Source: Metellina segmentata
Lineage: Eukaryota; Arthropoda; Arachnida; Araneae; Tetragnathidae
Direction of reading: 5' to 3'
NCBI GenBank assembly: GCA_947359465.1
Contig: OX375879.1
Coordinates: 121,598,557-121,662,556, forward strand
DNA length: 64,000 bases
Shown: positions 1-10,790 of the stretch, one piece after another
Layout: every line of letters begins with the position of its first letter
Position numbering within the stretch: position 1 is the first letter of the stretch
Position numbers and translations under genes: made by a program
The notes under the pieces: generated by a model
What the model saw: the letters and a program-made list of their open reading frames with translations, nothing else
Told to the model about the DNA's origin: nothing
The model's database searches: none

Positions 1-55
1 CTATAGAAATAATCTTTAAAGAAAGTCTGATGAAATCTCTATTGAATGGTTGATT

Positions 56-412
56 ATTGTGTAGAATAGGCCGACCAACCGGTATAGTGTTTAAGGTGTT
101 AGCCTCTAGATCGGAAGGTTCCTGGTTCGAATCCGGGTCCGGGCATGGATGTTTGTAAACGTATGGTGTAGAGGCGGCTGGTGCACCTTAAATCTGTCGT
201 GGCCGAAAGTCCTCATGTCAGGTTGGCGTGGAAGTTTGGAGAGTGGGGTGCCAGCTCAGGTGTTGCTTCGTCATCTGACCGTGGTTCAAAATTACGAGGT
301 GTTGTCCTCGTATCTTTCCCTTAAGGGACTGATCCCGGACCGTCGTCAATAGCCCGTTGTGTTGCTCTAGTACGACGTTAACTAAAATTACCATTACCAT
401 TGTGTAGAATAG
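56..412 (+). repeat. tRNA-derived SINE with perfect 14-bp target-site duplication
   Basis: A 329-bp SINE (70-398) lies between two identical 14-bp direct repeats (56-69 and 399-412, ATTGTGTAGAATAG). Its head is tRNA-like, with a perfect Pol III B box (GGTTCGAATCC) at about 123-133. The non-tRNA body carries motifs (GGTGCCAGCTCAGGTGTTG, GACCGTCGTCAATAGCCCG, TACGACGTTAACT) that recur on both strands across the window. The tail is a short TTACCAT repeat. The perfect duplication argues for a fairly recent insertion by LINE machinery. Confidence 0.85.
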
Positions 413-559
413 ATCTATTTCCACATTATGTAGAATAGAAATGCTTCGATATTTTTTAGAAACCTCTATAGAGGTTGGTCTCGGTCCACTTCTATAGAGA
501 AAACCTCTGCAGAGGAGGACAGAATATAGGCGACTGTCCGGATCAATGCCCAAGGAAAA

Positions 560-840
560 GGTCTAACGACAACACCTCGTAATTTTGAACCACGCTCAAA
601 TGACGAGGTTAACATACTAACTCTGGGAACTTCCACGCCAACGCGAGGACATTGAACACCACGACAGATGTACTACACTGCGGCTCTTTGGTTGGATCGC
701 AACCCTCCGGTCCGTTGCTCTTTCAACTGGGCCAACGCGACCTTCGCTTCAACCAGAGACGCTTTCCTTTGCATTCAATTGAATGCAAAAATAAAGCTCA
801 CCAGTCAATTGAAGTACAGTCGGCTTTGATTTGAACCACT
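560..840 (-). repeat. degenerate SINE copy, same family
   Basis: On the minus strand this carries the same body motifs as the SINE at 70-398 (ACACCTCGTAATTTTGAACCAC at its right border) and then a decayed tRNA-like head (GGATCGCAACCCTCC reads as an eroded B box). It also contains a short perfect palindrome around 768-790 built on TTGCATTCAATTGAATGCAA. No coding capacity is visible. Confidence 0.5.
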
Positions 841-889
841 TCTCATTGGGCGAAGAGGGTTGGCAGAGTAGCGGACTAGCAACTGATGG

Positions 890-1110
890 GTTGCAAACTC
901 TATCAGTCCCCACATCCAATCGGTCGTAGCCTCAAACGTCCTCACGCTGGCGTGGTGTAGAAATTGAGAGAGTGGAGAGCCAGCTCAGGTGTTGAACTCT
1001 TTATTTGACAGTGGTTCAAAATTACAATGGGTTGTCCTCGGATCTTTTCTTTTGGGATTGATACACGAACGAATAGCCAGCTCCAGTGAGATGTTAATTC
1101 AACTACCAAT
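890..1110 (+). repeat. SINE body copy
   Basis: Plus-strand match to the SINE body: CCTCAAACGTCCTCACG, AGAGCCAGCTCAGGTGTTG, GTGGTTCAAAATTAC and a closing AATAGCCAG/GAGATGTTAATT segment appear in the same order as in the intact copy at 70-398. The tRNA-like head is missing or unrecognisable. Confidence 0.6.
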
Positions 1111-1149
1111 TTTCCTACTAAGCGAAAATAAATGGTCAAAGAATAATCC

Positions 1150-2135
1150 TCAAACACTTACGGCCATATTCACAAGTCTCGAGTTAGCTCGAGGATCAGT
1201 TGATCCGCGAGTAAGAGTTAACTCGAGGATTATGAAGAACGGCGTGTTAAGTGATCCAGGGATTAAAATGAGACGCTAGCTGTGATTGGCTACTATCGCC
1301 TCCTCACGATCACGTGGTATTGTTTATATTGGTTACGACGCCCGAATCTGCATTCATACTGATGAAATATGTACTTCGCCGTAGAATTGATTCCAAATTG
1401 TGATTCAATAGAACGCATACGACATTTAAATTTAGGTTAGGGAAAAGAAATGCAAAGGTTATTCATTTGAAATTGGATTTTTATGTAAACCTAAATTTTG
1501 CAAGAAAGAATTGTACACAATGTGTCTCGACAAATGAATGTAATCCGATTATCTTTGTACTTGTCAGTATGGGTGTGTGTTGGTGTGAAAAGTAACTTGC
1601 ACTGTTAATTTCCTTTCATTCGTAATAAATCAACCAGAATAATTTTTATTCTACAACGAATTTGCATATGCCATGGTCATATTCTACCTTTCGATCTTAG
1701 CGGACGGAGGTGCCGCCATCTATCTTTTCGCCAAGCTGCTTTATTACGTTTACGCAACTACCTTTAATTCCATTTTTCTTTTGAAATTCAATAAAAAAAA
1801 AATTATGTTTTAAAATATTCCATCTAAACAATATCATGATGAGGAGATGACCTGCTATGTAGCAGGTGCTCTGTAATGATAGGTCCAGTCCAGTCGTCGC
1901 AAGAATGCTGTAATTTAGCATAGAATGAAATGTGTCATCCATTTCTTTCTATCGCAAAAAGATAGTAAAGATAGCGTAACTCTTAATATAAAGATAGCGT
2001 AACTCTTAATATAAAGATAGCGTAACTCTTACTCGCGAGTTAACTCGCCGATTTGGGAGGATCAAAAATGTAACACCCAAACGGAAGTTTAAACCACGGA
2101 TCAAGATTTGTGAATACGGTTTTTTCGATAACTCG
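1150..2135. mobile_element. putative non-autonomous DNA transposon (TIR element)
   Basis: The ends are inverted: CCATATTCACAAGTC near 1,162 is mirrored by GATTTGTGAATACGG near 2,105-2,120. Subterminal blocks containing GAGTAAGAGTTAACTCG are also inverted (about 1,207-1,225 and 2,025-2,048). A 23-bp unit (AAAGATAGCGTAACTCTTAA...) is repeated three times at about 1,965-2,030. No transposase ORF is present, so this would be a MITE-like element. The superfamily and target duplication cannot be fixed by eye. Confidence 0.45.
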
Positions 2136-3543
2136 CGGAACATCTCTATATTAAAAAGAAGTTACATCCGCCGCAGCAGGATTGAAAACTCGCTTTTTTC
2201 GCAAGATTTTCAGATGGTTTCCCGAGAAAGTATGAATCACAAAATTGCAAAATTAAATTAGTTTATTCAAAATTCTGCAGTGAACAAGATGCAGAAGATT
2301 TTGTTCTGATGCGGCTAGTAGTTTAGGTTGCATTAAGTAAGGAAAAAAAAGCGAAATTTCTAACGAGTACGTGCAAAACACGAACAAATTTTCAGTCTTC
2401 AGCCGTGAGTCTTTTTAGAGTACCTCTAAACATGAATTTTTGCACCTCGCCTAGTCATTTTAGATATTTCAATTTGGTTCCTGATAATATTTTTTTGAAA
2501 TTCGGGAATTTTTCGTTCTTTTTTGATAAAACTGTCATACCTAAAGCTTATAACTGTTAGTTTTTAAAATTTGAAACCATCACAGGAAACCTTACAATGT
2601 ACTCTTTCTTATGGTAGAATTATTTTTTAAATTGGTAAATAAATAAAAATTCCATGTTATTAATACATATTGTTGGTCATACAAATTTAAGAATTTTGGA
2701 AAATGTTGTTAGAGATTATCACTATTAGTTTTTAAGTTTTAAAACATCAATCAAAACCTTAGATTTTAATCTTTCTTATGGTATAATTATTTTAGAAATT
2801 GGTTAATAAATCAATTCGATGAAATTAAAAGTTGGTTACACAAATTTTGGAATTTTTAGCTCGTAATTTCCGATACAAAACTAAAACTTTCAGTGATCTT
2901 CTCAGTCAAGTGGAAGTGGTGTTTTTCAGAGTTTCGGGTCAACAGCAAGGTAGCATTTAGAAACGTTTTGTTTAATCAAATTGCTGAACAATGGTATGTT
3001 TGTTTTTCAATTTATTTGATGTAAGAACTAAAATTTTGTAGCAGTGCTGAGGAAAATAACTAACTTTAAATTCAAGTGAGACCTCTTGAGAAACCTGAAC
3101 TCTTCTAAGACTGAATATTGAGTTCTGCAGTATTCTTAGAAAATGAATACAGTATTTTAAACGGCTGATATAAATTTAGCTTTGAAAGAGTTTTGAAATT
3201 AATTAGGAATTGGTTTCATTTCGTTGCTTCTGTTCTGAAATTCCTATCAGCATTTCAATTGCTTGTTAGTTTTTGCATGTATAGATACTAGAGCATTTTG
3301 TAAAAAGTAACTAAAAAGTGTATTATTTCCTAGTATAATTTGAAACATTTTGTTTATGTGTTAATTAGATTTTATAGCCTTAAAATGTTTGGGAAAAATT
3401 CATTTTATGTTTAACAATTAGATCTCTATTTAATACATGCACCAGTATTGAAAGTAGTAGTTAGAGTTTGTTTGTTTGTTTACCCGGGTTTTTTTTTAAA
3501 AAATATAATGGCGTTTCTAGCAAAAGGTTGAAAAGAAGACCTT

Positions 3544-4500
3544 ATGACCCTTGCAGAGGAATTAGGGGAACTGGTGGAATCACAGTTTAGAATCGTAGAT
3601 ATTAATAATTTGATTTTGAAGTCGGAATCTTATGAAGAAGAGTTTGTGAAAGGCATGTTAGGTACAATAACACAAACTAGAATCGAGAAACTTGAACTAG
3701 AAAAAATGAGGATCGAGTCTACAGGTAATTCTGCATCAAGAACTAGTGTAGGAAACGAAAAGCCACGTTATGACTTGAAGACATTCGTTCCAAAATTTGA
3801 GCAAGGAAGCGACATTAGTCATAAAATGGTGATGTTTGAACGCCAGGCATCAAAACTGAAAGTAGACAAGGTGGAATGGGTATTCCATTTAATGTCTTTG
3901 CTACCTACTGATGTAGTCCAGATCATTACCAGAGAACCTGAAGAGCTAACTCTGTGCTATGACTACGTGAAGGATTTATTACTTCGAAGATTTAAATTGA
4001 GCCTGAGGCATTTCGTTTAAAATTTATTCAGGGTCAACGAAGAGCTGAAAGCACTTGAAGGATTTTGGTTTCGAGTTAAAGAATTTCTTCATTTCTTCGA
4101 AGAATGGATTACTGACCTCCAAGTGAATGAATTCGAAGCACTAAAGGAGCTGATTGTGACGGATCACTTCAAGCGTCGAGTGAGTGTTGAGGAACGCGAA
4201 CATTTCATTGATGAGTGGTCCAAGATCACCAGACTTATAAAACTCACAGAAAAATTGGATGACTATGAAAATGTCACAAAATTGGCCAAAACCGCGTCTA
4301 ATACTGTGTGTATCATCAGCACTCTAAATTTGCTAAAATGCCAGTACAGAATGCCCAAGATAGATTCAAGAGAAACAGAGACAACGGTAGAAATATGGGG
4401 AAAACAGAGGAGTCTCAGTCCAGATACAATGAAAGTTTTCAGAGGTCCAGGCTTAATAATGCTTTGGCTGAGGAGAAATCGGTCATATGAAACCTCGATG
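3544..4500 (+). pseudogene. Gypsy gag-like region, frameshifted
   Basis: The 158-aa reading frame at 3,544-4,020 starts MTLAEELGELVESQFRIVD and continues in other frames to about 4,500. Text such as ILMSLLPTDVVQIITREPEEL-type helical segments matches the same region of copy 2 (25,965-26,740, minus). This is the capsid-like part of a Ty3/Gypsy gag; the family link comes from position before the protease rather than a diagnostic motif. Broken by at least one frameshift near 4,020, so not functional. Confidence 0.65.
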
Positions 4501-6332
4501 CCCAAAATTGTATAATAATTGCAGTACTGCTGCAATGAACAAATTTTCGAAGACGGAAAACAGCTCAGGTATGCTCGTGACTCAAATACACGATGATACA
4601 ATTAACAAAATGCAAATGAAGAAAATTAAGCTGGGTGAATTATCAGTTACTGCTCTGATAGACAAAGGAAGTTCTGTTTGCCTCATACGTGAAGACCTTT
4701 TTCACAAGATGCATAATTCACCAATATTGACAAATAACTCTTTGATGTTATCAGGTATTGGCAGTACTCAGTTTAGGACCAAAGGATCCTTTGAACAAAT
4801 AGCAGATATTGATGGTCAACATTTTTCTCTATTACTGCATGTTGTCCCAGATAATCAATTAAATTTTGAGGCTGTCATTGGGATAGATATTCGTGGACAG
4901 GCCTCATTAAATTTCAATAGGGACGGAGTTATTTTTTCAAAATTAGAACCAAATTGGCTAATGCAGGTATCAGAGCGTAGTACAGAGTGTGAAGAAATAT
5001 AGCTGAATCACATTCATAATAAATTCAAGGGTAAAATGGGGGAACTAATTTCAGAATATGTACCAAAAAAGACAAAAACTACTGATGTTTCCATGAAGAT
5101 AATTTTTACTGATGAGATACAAGTGTATCAAAGAGCTCGTCTTTTCTGACTATGCCAGTCCGGTGGTGTTAGTAAAGAAGAAGGACAACACCACTAGGTT
5201 ATGTGTCGATTACTGAAAATTGAATCATAAGATGATAAAAGATAGATGTCCCATTCCATTGATACAAGATGCACTAGATCGCTTACATAATGCCAAAATA
5301 TACACTACGTTGGACTTGAAAAATGGATTCTTCCACGTAAATGTTGATAAAGATAGCCAAAAGTACACGTCCTTCGTAGTACCAGATGGACAATACGAGT
5401 TTTTGAAAGTTCCTTTTGAGTTAAGTATAAGACCAAGTGTATTCCAGAGATAGGTTTTCAGTATCTTTAGAGACCTCATGAAAAATGGTATAGTGATAAT
5501 CTGCATGGATGATTTAATAATCCCCTTTGTAAATGAAGAAGAAGGTTTAGTAAAGTTGAAGACAGTATTTGAGTTAGCCTCCGAGTATGGACTCGAAATA
5601 AAGATGAAAAAAATGTCAATTCCTGAAACGGGAAGTAGAATTTTTGTGTTACGTCATAGCGGAAGGAGCTATTCGTCCATCTATGGGAAAGACATTGGCA
5701 GTCAGAAAGCTTTCTGTTCCAGCGACGTTTAAGCAAGTCCATAGTTTTTTGGGCTTAACAGGTTACTTTCGGAAGTTCATTCCCAGCTATGCCAAGATTG
5801 CAAAACCACTGAGCGATTTACTCAGAAAGAGTAATCCCTATGTATTTGTGAATGAACAACAGAAAGCATTTCAGGAACTCAAAGACATGGAAAACTGAGT
5901 TGCATAGTGATGCGAGTAAATGTGGCTATTGTGCTATACTCCAGCAAGAAGGCGAAGATGGACAACTCCATCCTGTCCACTACATGTTCCAAGAAGACTA
6001 GTACAGCTGAAGAAAAGTACAGTAGTTATGAACTTGAAACCCTTTCCATTATTGGGGAGGCTTTGAAAAAATTCCGATTTTACCTATTGGGCAACAAGTT
6101 TAAAATTGTCACTGAATGTTCAGCATTTCAGAAAACCATGGACAAAAAAGATTTAGTTACTAGAATCGCAAAATGGGCTTTACTTCTGGAAGAGTACAAC
6201 TATGAAATTGTGCACCGTGCAGGCCAACGAATGCAACATGTTGAAGCTTTGAGTAGACATCCAGTGATGATTGTGGGAAATGTTACTCTAACTTTCGTCC
6301 CTCCATTATTAGCAAAACAGAACAATTCTTGA
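4487..6332 (+). pseudogene. Gypsy pol: protease, reverse transcriptase, RNase H (broken)
   Basis: The protease segment (4,487-5,002) has the ALID-x-GSSVCL context, but the active-site Asp-Thr-Gly reads Asp-Lys-Gly. Reverse transcriptase follows: LCVDY..LNHKMIKDRCPIPLI, YTTLDLKNGFFHV and the catalytic ICMDDLI (about 5,502-5,522), interrupted by stops (for example after LCVDY, near 5,213) and a shift near 5,450. RNase H and the connection domain include ELHSDASKCGYC and the GYFRKFIPSYAKIAKPL segment. These are the domains that copy a Gypsy RNA into DNA. This copy cannot do so. Confidence 0.8.
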
Positions 6333-6398
6333 CTGAGAGGCTAATTTCGTGACTTTTTCATGTTTTTCGTTACCATTTTCTGATTTCGTGACATTTTC

Positions 6399-6930
6399 GT
6401 GACTTTCATGACTGATAGACACCCTGTAACAGCAAGGTTGAAAATATCTCAGTTAAAAGATGATGACGTTTGTACTATCAAAGCATTGTTACCTAATAGC
6501 GAATCTGAAGAGTACTTTCTGAGACATGATATTCTCTACAAGCTTGAAAATGGACGCGAACTGATTGTAGCCCCAAGAGATATGCAAGCTGAATTGATCA
6601 AGATGGCCCATGAGAAAGGACATTTCTCAACGGCTAAGACAGAAGAAGTTATCAAACAGGAATTTTTATTCCAAATTTGACCAAATTAACACAAAGTATA
6701 ATCCCCAATTGTGTACCGCGTATATTGGCAAATAAGAAGGCAGGGAAAAAAGGAAGGATTTCTGAACCCCATATCCAAAGAAGATTCTCCTTTTGGGACT
6801 TATCACGCTGATTTTATTGGTCCCCTTCCTTCAACAAACAAGAATTATAACCACATTTTCACAGTGATTGATGCATAAACAAAGTTTGTTTTGTTTACCC
6901 AGTAAATTCCACATATGCCCAAGATGCCTT
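6399..6930 (+). pseudogene. Gypsy integrase N-terminus (truncated)
   Basis: A 93-aa frame (6,399-6,680) spans the integrase H2C2 zinc-finger neighbourhood (DIQAELIKMAHEKGHFSTAK-like). It is followed in another frame by the start of the catalytic core (YHADFIGPLPSTNKNYNHIF, about 6,800-6,860), which holds the first catalytic Asp. The second Asp and the Glu present in copy 2 are deleted, and the text runs directly into the LTR at 6,937. Confidence 0.75.
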
Positions 6931-6936
6931 AAGTTA

Positions 6937-7048
6937 TGCTCAGATGCAATAAGAGCTGTTAAGTTTTCAACAACTGAGTCCTGTATCCTTGTAGATTAAT
7001 TAACACCCTCGACAAATTTTAAGAAATGGAATCAACGAGCAATCCACA
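6937..7048 (+). repeat. 3' LTR of Gypsy copy 1 (112 bp)
   Basis: It aligns with the 5' LTR of copy 2 (35,333-35,442, minus) from the inverted GTTAAGTTTTCAACAACTGAG block to the terminal GAGCAATC(C/T)ACA. Similarity stops at exactly that CA, which defines the LTR border. The TG start is at about 6,937. At about 110 bp this is unusually short for a Gypsy LTR. Confidence 0.65.
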
Positions 7049-7560
7049 CATACACTCACACACTTTTAATCGTATCGAATTTATTTATTAACCAATTTCA
7101 AAAATTATTTATACCATAAGAAAGAGTACATTCTAAGGTTTCACGTGATGTTTTCAAGTATAAAAACTAATGGTAATAAGCTATAGATATGAAAGTTTAA
7201 AAAAAAAGTAACGGAAATGTCCCGAATTTCAAAAACATATTATCAGTAACCAAATTGAAATTTCGAAAAAACTCGGCTAGTTGCAAAAATTTACGTTTAG
7301 AGGTACTCTAAAAAAACTCACGGCTGAAGACTGAAAATTTATACGTGTTTTCTCACTCGCGTTTGCAATTTCGCTTTTTTCGACTTTGACACTTAATACA
7401 CCCTAAACTAATAGCTGCATCAGTAGAAAATATTCTCCATCTTACGATCTGTACAATTGTGAATATACCATGTTAATTTCGTAATTTTCGCATCCATAAA
7501 ACTGCTAATAATCGAGCGAAAAAAGCGAGTTTTCAATCCTGCGGTGGCGGCGGTAACTTT

Positions 7561-7983
7561 GTTTTACTATAGAAAGACTAATTATTGTGACATACGGATG
7601 TTTCTAATACACAATTCATGTATCTATGCTGTGTTTTATGGCAAGGGACTTTCTGAATGCACAAAGTTTACTGATGAACTGGTTTCAAAGTTTGCAAGTA
7701 TGCAAAGCACAAACGGAAACACTTTCTCCTCTTTCCTCAAAACGCATTCTAACAAACACAATAAGAGTTTCTTCAATGCGTGTAATTTAAAGTACGAAAA
7801 TGTTGAAATCCCCGGGTCCTGATTTTCAATGGTCATATACATCGACCGTTCTGTGGTGGTCCTCAATTTGACTAACCCAAGATTGAAAATTTGAAAACGT
7901 TGAGAAGAAATATTAAAAACTTTTAACTGTGTCCACTTGAATGCTAAAATCCTAATATGTACAGTAGAAGCAACACAAATATG
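7561..7983. other. intergenic/intronic stretch with no recognisable feature
   Basis: Open frames here are short and overlap on both strands. None shows a known domain, signal peptide or splice context. I see only ordinary AT-rich sequence between the inverted-repeat element and the Tigger-like element. Confidence 0.5.
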
Positions 7984-8697
7984 CAGTAGAACATTGATTA
8001 TCCGAGGAACTTTGGCTGACCAGAAACTTTCGATCCTAAGGAGGTAGAGACACAAAACAGGCAAATGCGGAAAAAGCGTTGTTACCGATGACTACCACTT
8101 CAGATACGGAAAGATTGGCACATCAAGCTTGGTTTGTTGAGTTCTAAGGTGTGAGGGCCATATTTGGAAAAACTGCTCCAAACAACATCACTTCAGTCCT
8201 CCTCCTCCTCCTGTTGGCTGCCTCGACGAGGAATCTATGGTCCTTGATGGACGAGATAATTCGTCATTACAAGAAAACTGGCTCGATAGTGATGGACGAG
8301 ATAATTCGTCATTACAAGAAAACTGGCTCAATAGTGATGGACGAGATATCTCGTCATTAGAAAAAATACTGACCTGGTCTCGATCTGGTCATCATAAAAA
8401 GGCGACACTATCTTGATGACGAGAATCATTAGAAAAATTGTAAAAGATACCTCGTCGAAAACGCTTGGATTGCGGAAGAAAGGAATGCGAATAATTCAAA
8501 CTAGGATTTGTGTCACATTACGTACCTATAGAGATGATTTTACAACGAGTCACTCTCGTGGTGTGAGAGGCAACATTCTCAACTTCAGGCCAGAAGGATG
8601 AAGCTCTAAACGCTATTTGAAGCTTCATGTAAATAACTTGGCTACGGCTCGGATAACAAAGCGGATGACGGGAACTCGGATAATCAAGGTACTGCTG
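7984..8697. mobile_element. Tigger/pogo-like non-autonomous element
   Basis: The left end CAGTAGAACATTGATTATCC and the right end (complement) CAGCAGTACCTTGATTATCC form terminal inverted repeats of the pogo/Tigger type. Further inside there are GGATAAC-type subterminal repeats. A TA follows the right end. It contains no transposase but carries a three-copy 45-bp minisatellite (about 8,245-8,360) built on the palindrome GACGAGATAATTCGTC. Confidence 0.55.
8245..8360 (+). repeat. 45-bp tandem repeat with palindromic core
   Basis: Three copies of a unit starting GATGGACGAGATAATTCGTC and continuing ATTACAAGAAAACTGGCTC. The last copy holds the perfect palindrome GACGAGATATCTCGTC. The same core returns near 12,070-12,350 and 14,820-15,100 in other introns of the kinase gene. 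Confidence 0.75.
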
Positions 8698-9170
8698 TAA
8701 TACACTGACACGCAAAACGTAAGGAACATAATTACTTTTCTAGTATACAATCTCAAAATTTCAGTTCTAAGGTATCTAAATAGAAAATCTGGTGCATATT
8801 CAAAAGATTTGCAATCCTGACGTCGTAGTTCCTGGCATAGAAAGGAGTTGTGCTGTCACAGAAACGGATTAGCAACTTCATTCTCTGCATGCAAACGCAA
8901 TGCAATGCCTGCTACAGTGTTTGAGGTTGTTAGCCCCTATTAAGGGCTAACTCCTCTCATTTCAAAGTCCTCAGTTACCCTACTATCTCATGATACCCAC
9001 TGCAGTGATACGACTTCAAAGACCTTTTCACCATTCGCTTCTGCTCGTAGGTTCGGTACTTTTGCATCATTTCCCCACAACTAAAAACCTTAGCGTTCCT
9101 TACGTTTGGAATGCCCAGTGTAGCAAATTCACCAAAGCAAGTTTTATTAACGATAACTACTAAGGCTCAC

Positions 9171-9284
9171 TGACAAACAGTTCCTGGATGCCAAGTCTCG
9201 ATGGACAAACTTCTCTTTCGCCAGGTAGGACATCCCTGATGCGATATGGGTAGCGAATTTCAAGAGATCCACGACCCAAAGTTT
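9171..9284 (-). CDS. receptor tyrosine kinase, catalytic-loop exon
   Basis: A 38-codon exon on the minus strand. It is preceded by a pyrimidine-rich acceptor (CTCTCTTTCAG, AG at 9,286-9,285) and ends before GTGAGC at 9,170 (an alternative donor GTCAGT lies four bases earlier). It encodes [19 protein letters not shown] followed by [11 protein letters not shown]. HRDLAxRN is the catalytic-loop signature of receptor-type tyrosine kinases; the Asp is the catalytic base. It joins in phase 0 to the exon at 12,381-12,562. The ASGM-YL...F-HRDLA-RNC spacing is most like AXL/MET-type receptors, but the exact subfamily is an inference. The next exons (DFG, activation loop) are not seen at 1-9,170 and probably lie beyond the window. 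Confidence 0.85.
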
Positions 9285-9558
9285 CTGAAAGAGAGACACT
9301 AGAATGAAACAAAAGCATCCGAGGTAAATGAGGCCCACTAGTAGATAACCAAGAAAGTTCGTTTCTAGATATTTGGTCACTGTCAAACTGCTGACAGTCT
9401 CACTATATCAATTAAAGTTGCGACTATGTAGACTCAGAAGATTTTTAATTCACGAACATCAGAGCACTTGTACATTACAATGAGCAGATTGTGTAATTGT
9501 GGAATGGGAGGTAGTAAATTTATAGAAAGCGGTCTCAAAGAGAGGTATCGTAGATTGA

Positions 9559-9836
9559 ATTGGCTATTGAATACGGTCCTGGATGAATTCCCAAGAGAAA
9601 GATAGAAGTACAAGCCTTCGGTAATTGTGAGCCACGGTCAGATGACGAGAACAACACCTGAGCTGGCACCTCACACACCAAACTTCCACATCACACCAGG
9701 ACACTTGACGCCAAGGTAGATTTAACGTGCACCAGCCCCCTTGTGCACGACTGCCTTTCACTGGACCTGGTTTCGAACTCACAACCCTCCGCCTGCTGAT
9801 TCATTAGTCTTCCAACCGAGTTGGAACGGCCAAGTC
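9559..9836 (-). repeat. SINE copy with tRNA-like head
   Basis: On the minus strand: a tRNA-like head with a B-box-like GAGTTCGAAACC, then the shared body (GTGCACGTTAAATCTACCTTGG, GTGCCAGCTCAGGTGTTGTTC) and tail. It sits in the kinase intron between 9,284 and 12,381. Its end is diverged and no clear duplication was found. Confidence 0.65.
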
Positions 9837-10083
9837 TCGAATTTTTTCGCAAAATATCTAATGACTCAGGTGGTTTAACCCTCCTACAGCCCGGATTTGG
9901 CACCCTGCGACTCATTTCTTCCCCCACAGCTTTTATCTGAAAGGGAGAATGTGTCAATTCAGAAGAAGGCAACTGGTGGTTGAAGTGTGTTTGCTTCCAA
10001 GGTGCCGACGGGACGTGGCATCCCAGGCGGAATAGCAAAGGATTGGTAACCGGAGGGTTCGAATTCGAAATCGGTCCATCCAA

Positions 10084-10302
10084 AGATCGTCGTCTACAAG
10101 GGGACTGGAGCTCGTCAAATCTACCTTGATTTCAAATGTCCTTCCATTGTCGTGATGTTTTAGAGTGGGGTGCCAGCTCAGGTGTTCTCGTCAAAACGAC
10201 GAGGCGCTGTACTTGGTTCTTTCCCTTCCGGACTGATCATGGACAGTCGCCAATAACCCGTTGTGTTCTTCCAGTGCGACGTTAATTGACTACCTACCCA
10301 AG
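10084..10302 (+). repeat. SINE body copy
   Basis: Plus-strand SINE body with the ordered motifs GGGGTGCCAGCTCAGGTGTTC, GACTGATCATGGACAGTCGCC, AATAACCCGTTGTGTT and GTGCGACGTTAATTGACTACC. The head is eroded. It lies inside the same kinase intron. Confidence 0.65.
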
Positions 10303-10790
10303 GTGTCTACTTGGAAAGATGATGTTGAGAATGCGCTTGTACCACGTGGGTGTCGTTGAGGGTGGAGCTTCTTGCTGTCACTCTCCGCTAGACCACGCGA
10401 TCTTTCGAAAAAGGAATGCAACTAAAAATAATGTTTTATATAGTTCCTAATGACACGGCTTCGGGAGTGAGCTTTCTTGGTGTGCTCCCTCCTTGTTCTT
10501 GAATCTCGAACACTTACGTATTTCAATTTAATATTTACTATTTGTGTAGTTGTAGCGTCTCTACTATTTGTTTCATGTGTCTAAATAAATTTAAAAAAAA
10601 GACAATCTTGGTGTGGAAGATTCCTTTCAGAGGATAGGTGCTAAAGTAGTGGATGACAATGTATGTTTCCTATAACTGCTGGGGATAATTTTCAGACGCA
10701 CCGCCATCCTGATACTATAAGAAGCGTTCTTTGAGGAAATCATGCATTTAAGAAGAGGGGGCCTTTGAGTTATGTGAACCTTCCAACATC

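Larger units (their letters stand above)
2893..7048 (+). mobile_element. Ty3/Gypsy retrotransposon copy 1, 5'-truncated and decayed
   Basis: A Gypsy-type gag-pol body on the plus strand, closely related to copy 2 (20.6-35.4 kb, minus strand). The order is gag (3,544 to about 4,500), protease with a damaged active site (ALIDKGSS instead of DTGSS, about 4,655), reverse transcriptase (5,110-5,740, catalytic ICMDDLI), RNase H (5,880-6,330), and the integrase zinc finger and start of the core (6,399-6,900). It closes with a 112-bp LTR (6,937-7,048). In-frame stops and frameshifts break every domain, and the integrase core after about 6,930 is deleted. There is no 5' LTR; homology to copy 2 begins at about 2,893. 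Confidence 0.85.
2160..7560. mobile_element. composite: Gypsy body flanked by about 0.5-0.7-kb inverted repeats
   Basis: The segment 2,160-2,880 is inverted relative to 7,049-7,560. For example CAGGATTGAAAACTCGCTTT at about 2,178 and its complement at about 7,535, the block around GGTACTCTAAA/TAGAGTACCTC, and the TTCTTATGGTA block. The left arm holds two tandem copies of a sub-repeat of about 185 bp (near 2,595 and 2,760). Between the arms is a decayed Gypsy body ending in an LTR. The layout suggests either insertion into a foldback/TIR element or capture of a retroelement by one. No flanking duplication is obvious. Confidence 0.5.

Noticed and set aside
989..1279. 96-aa ORF
   Set aside because: It spans a SINE body and the start of a TIR element; no domain.
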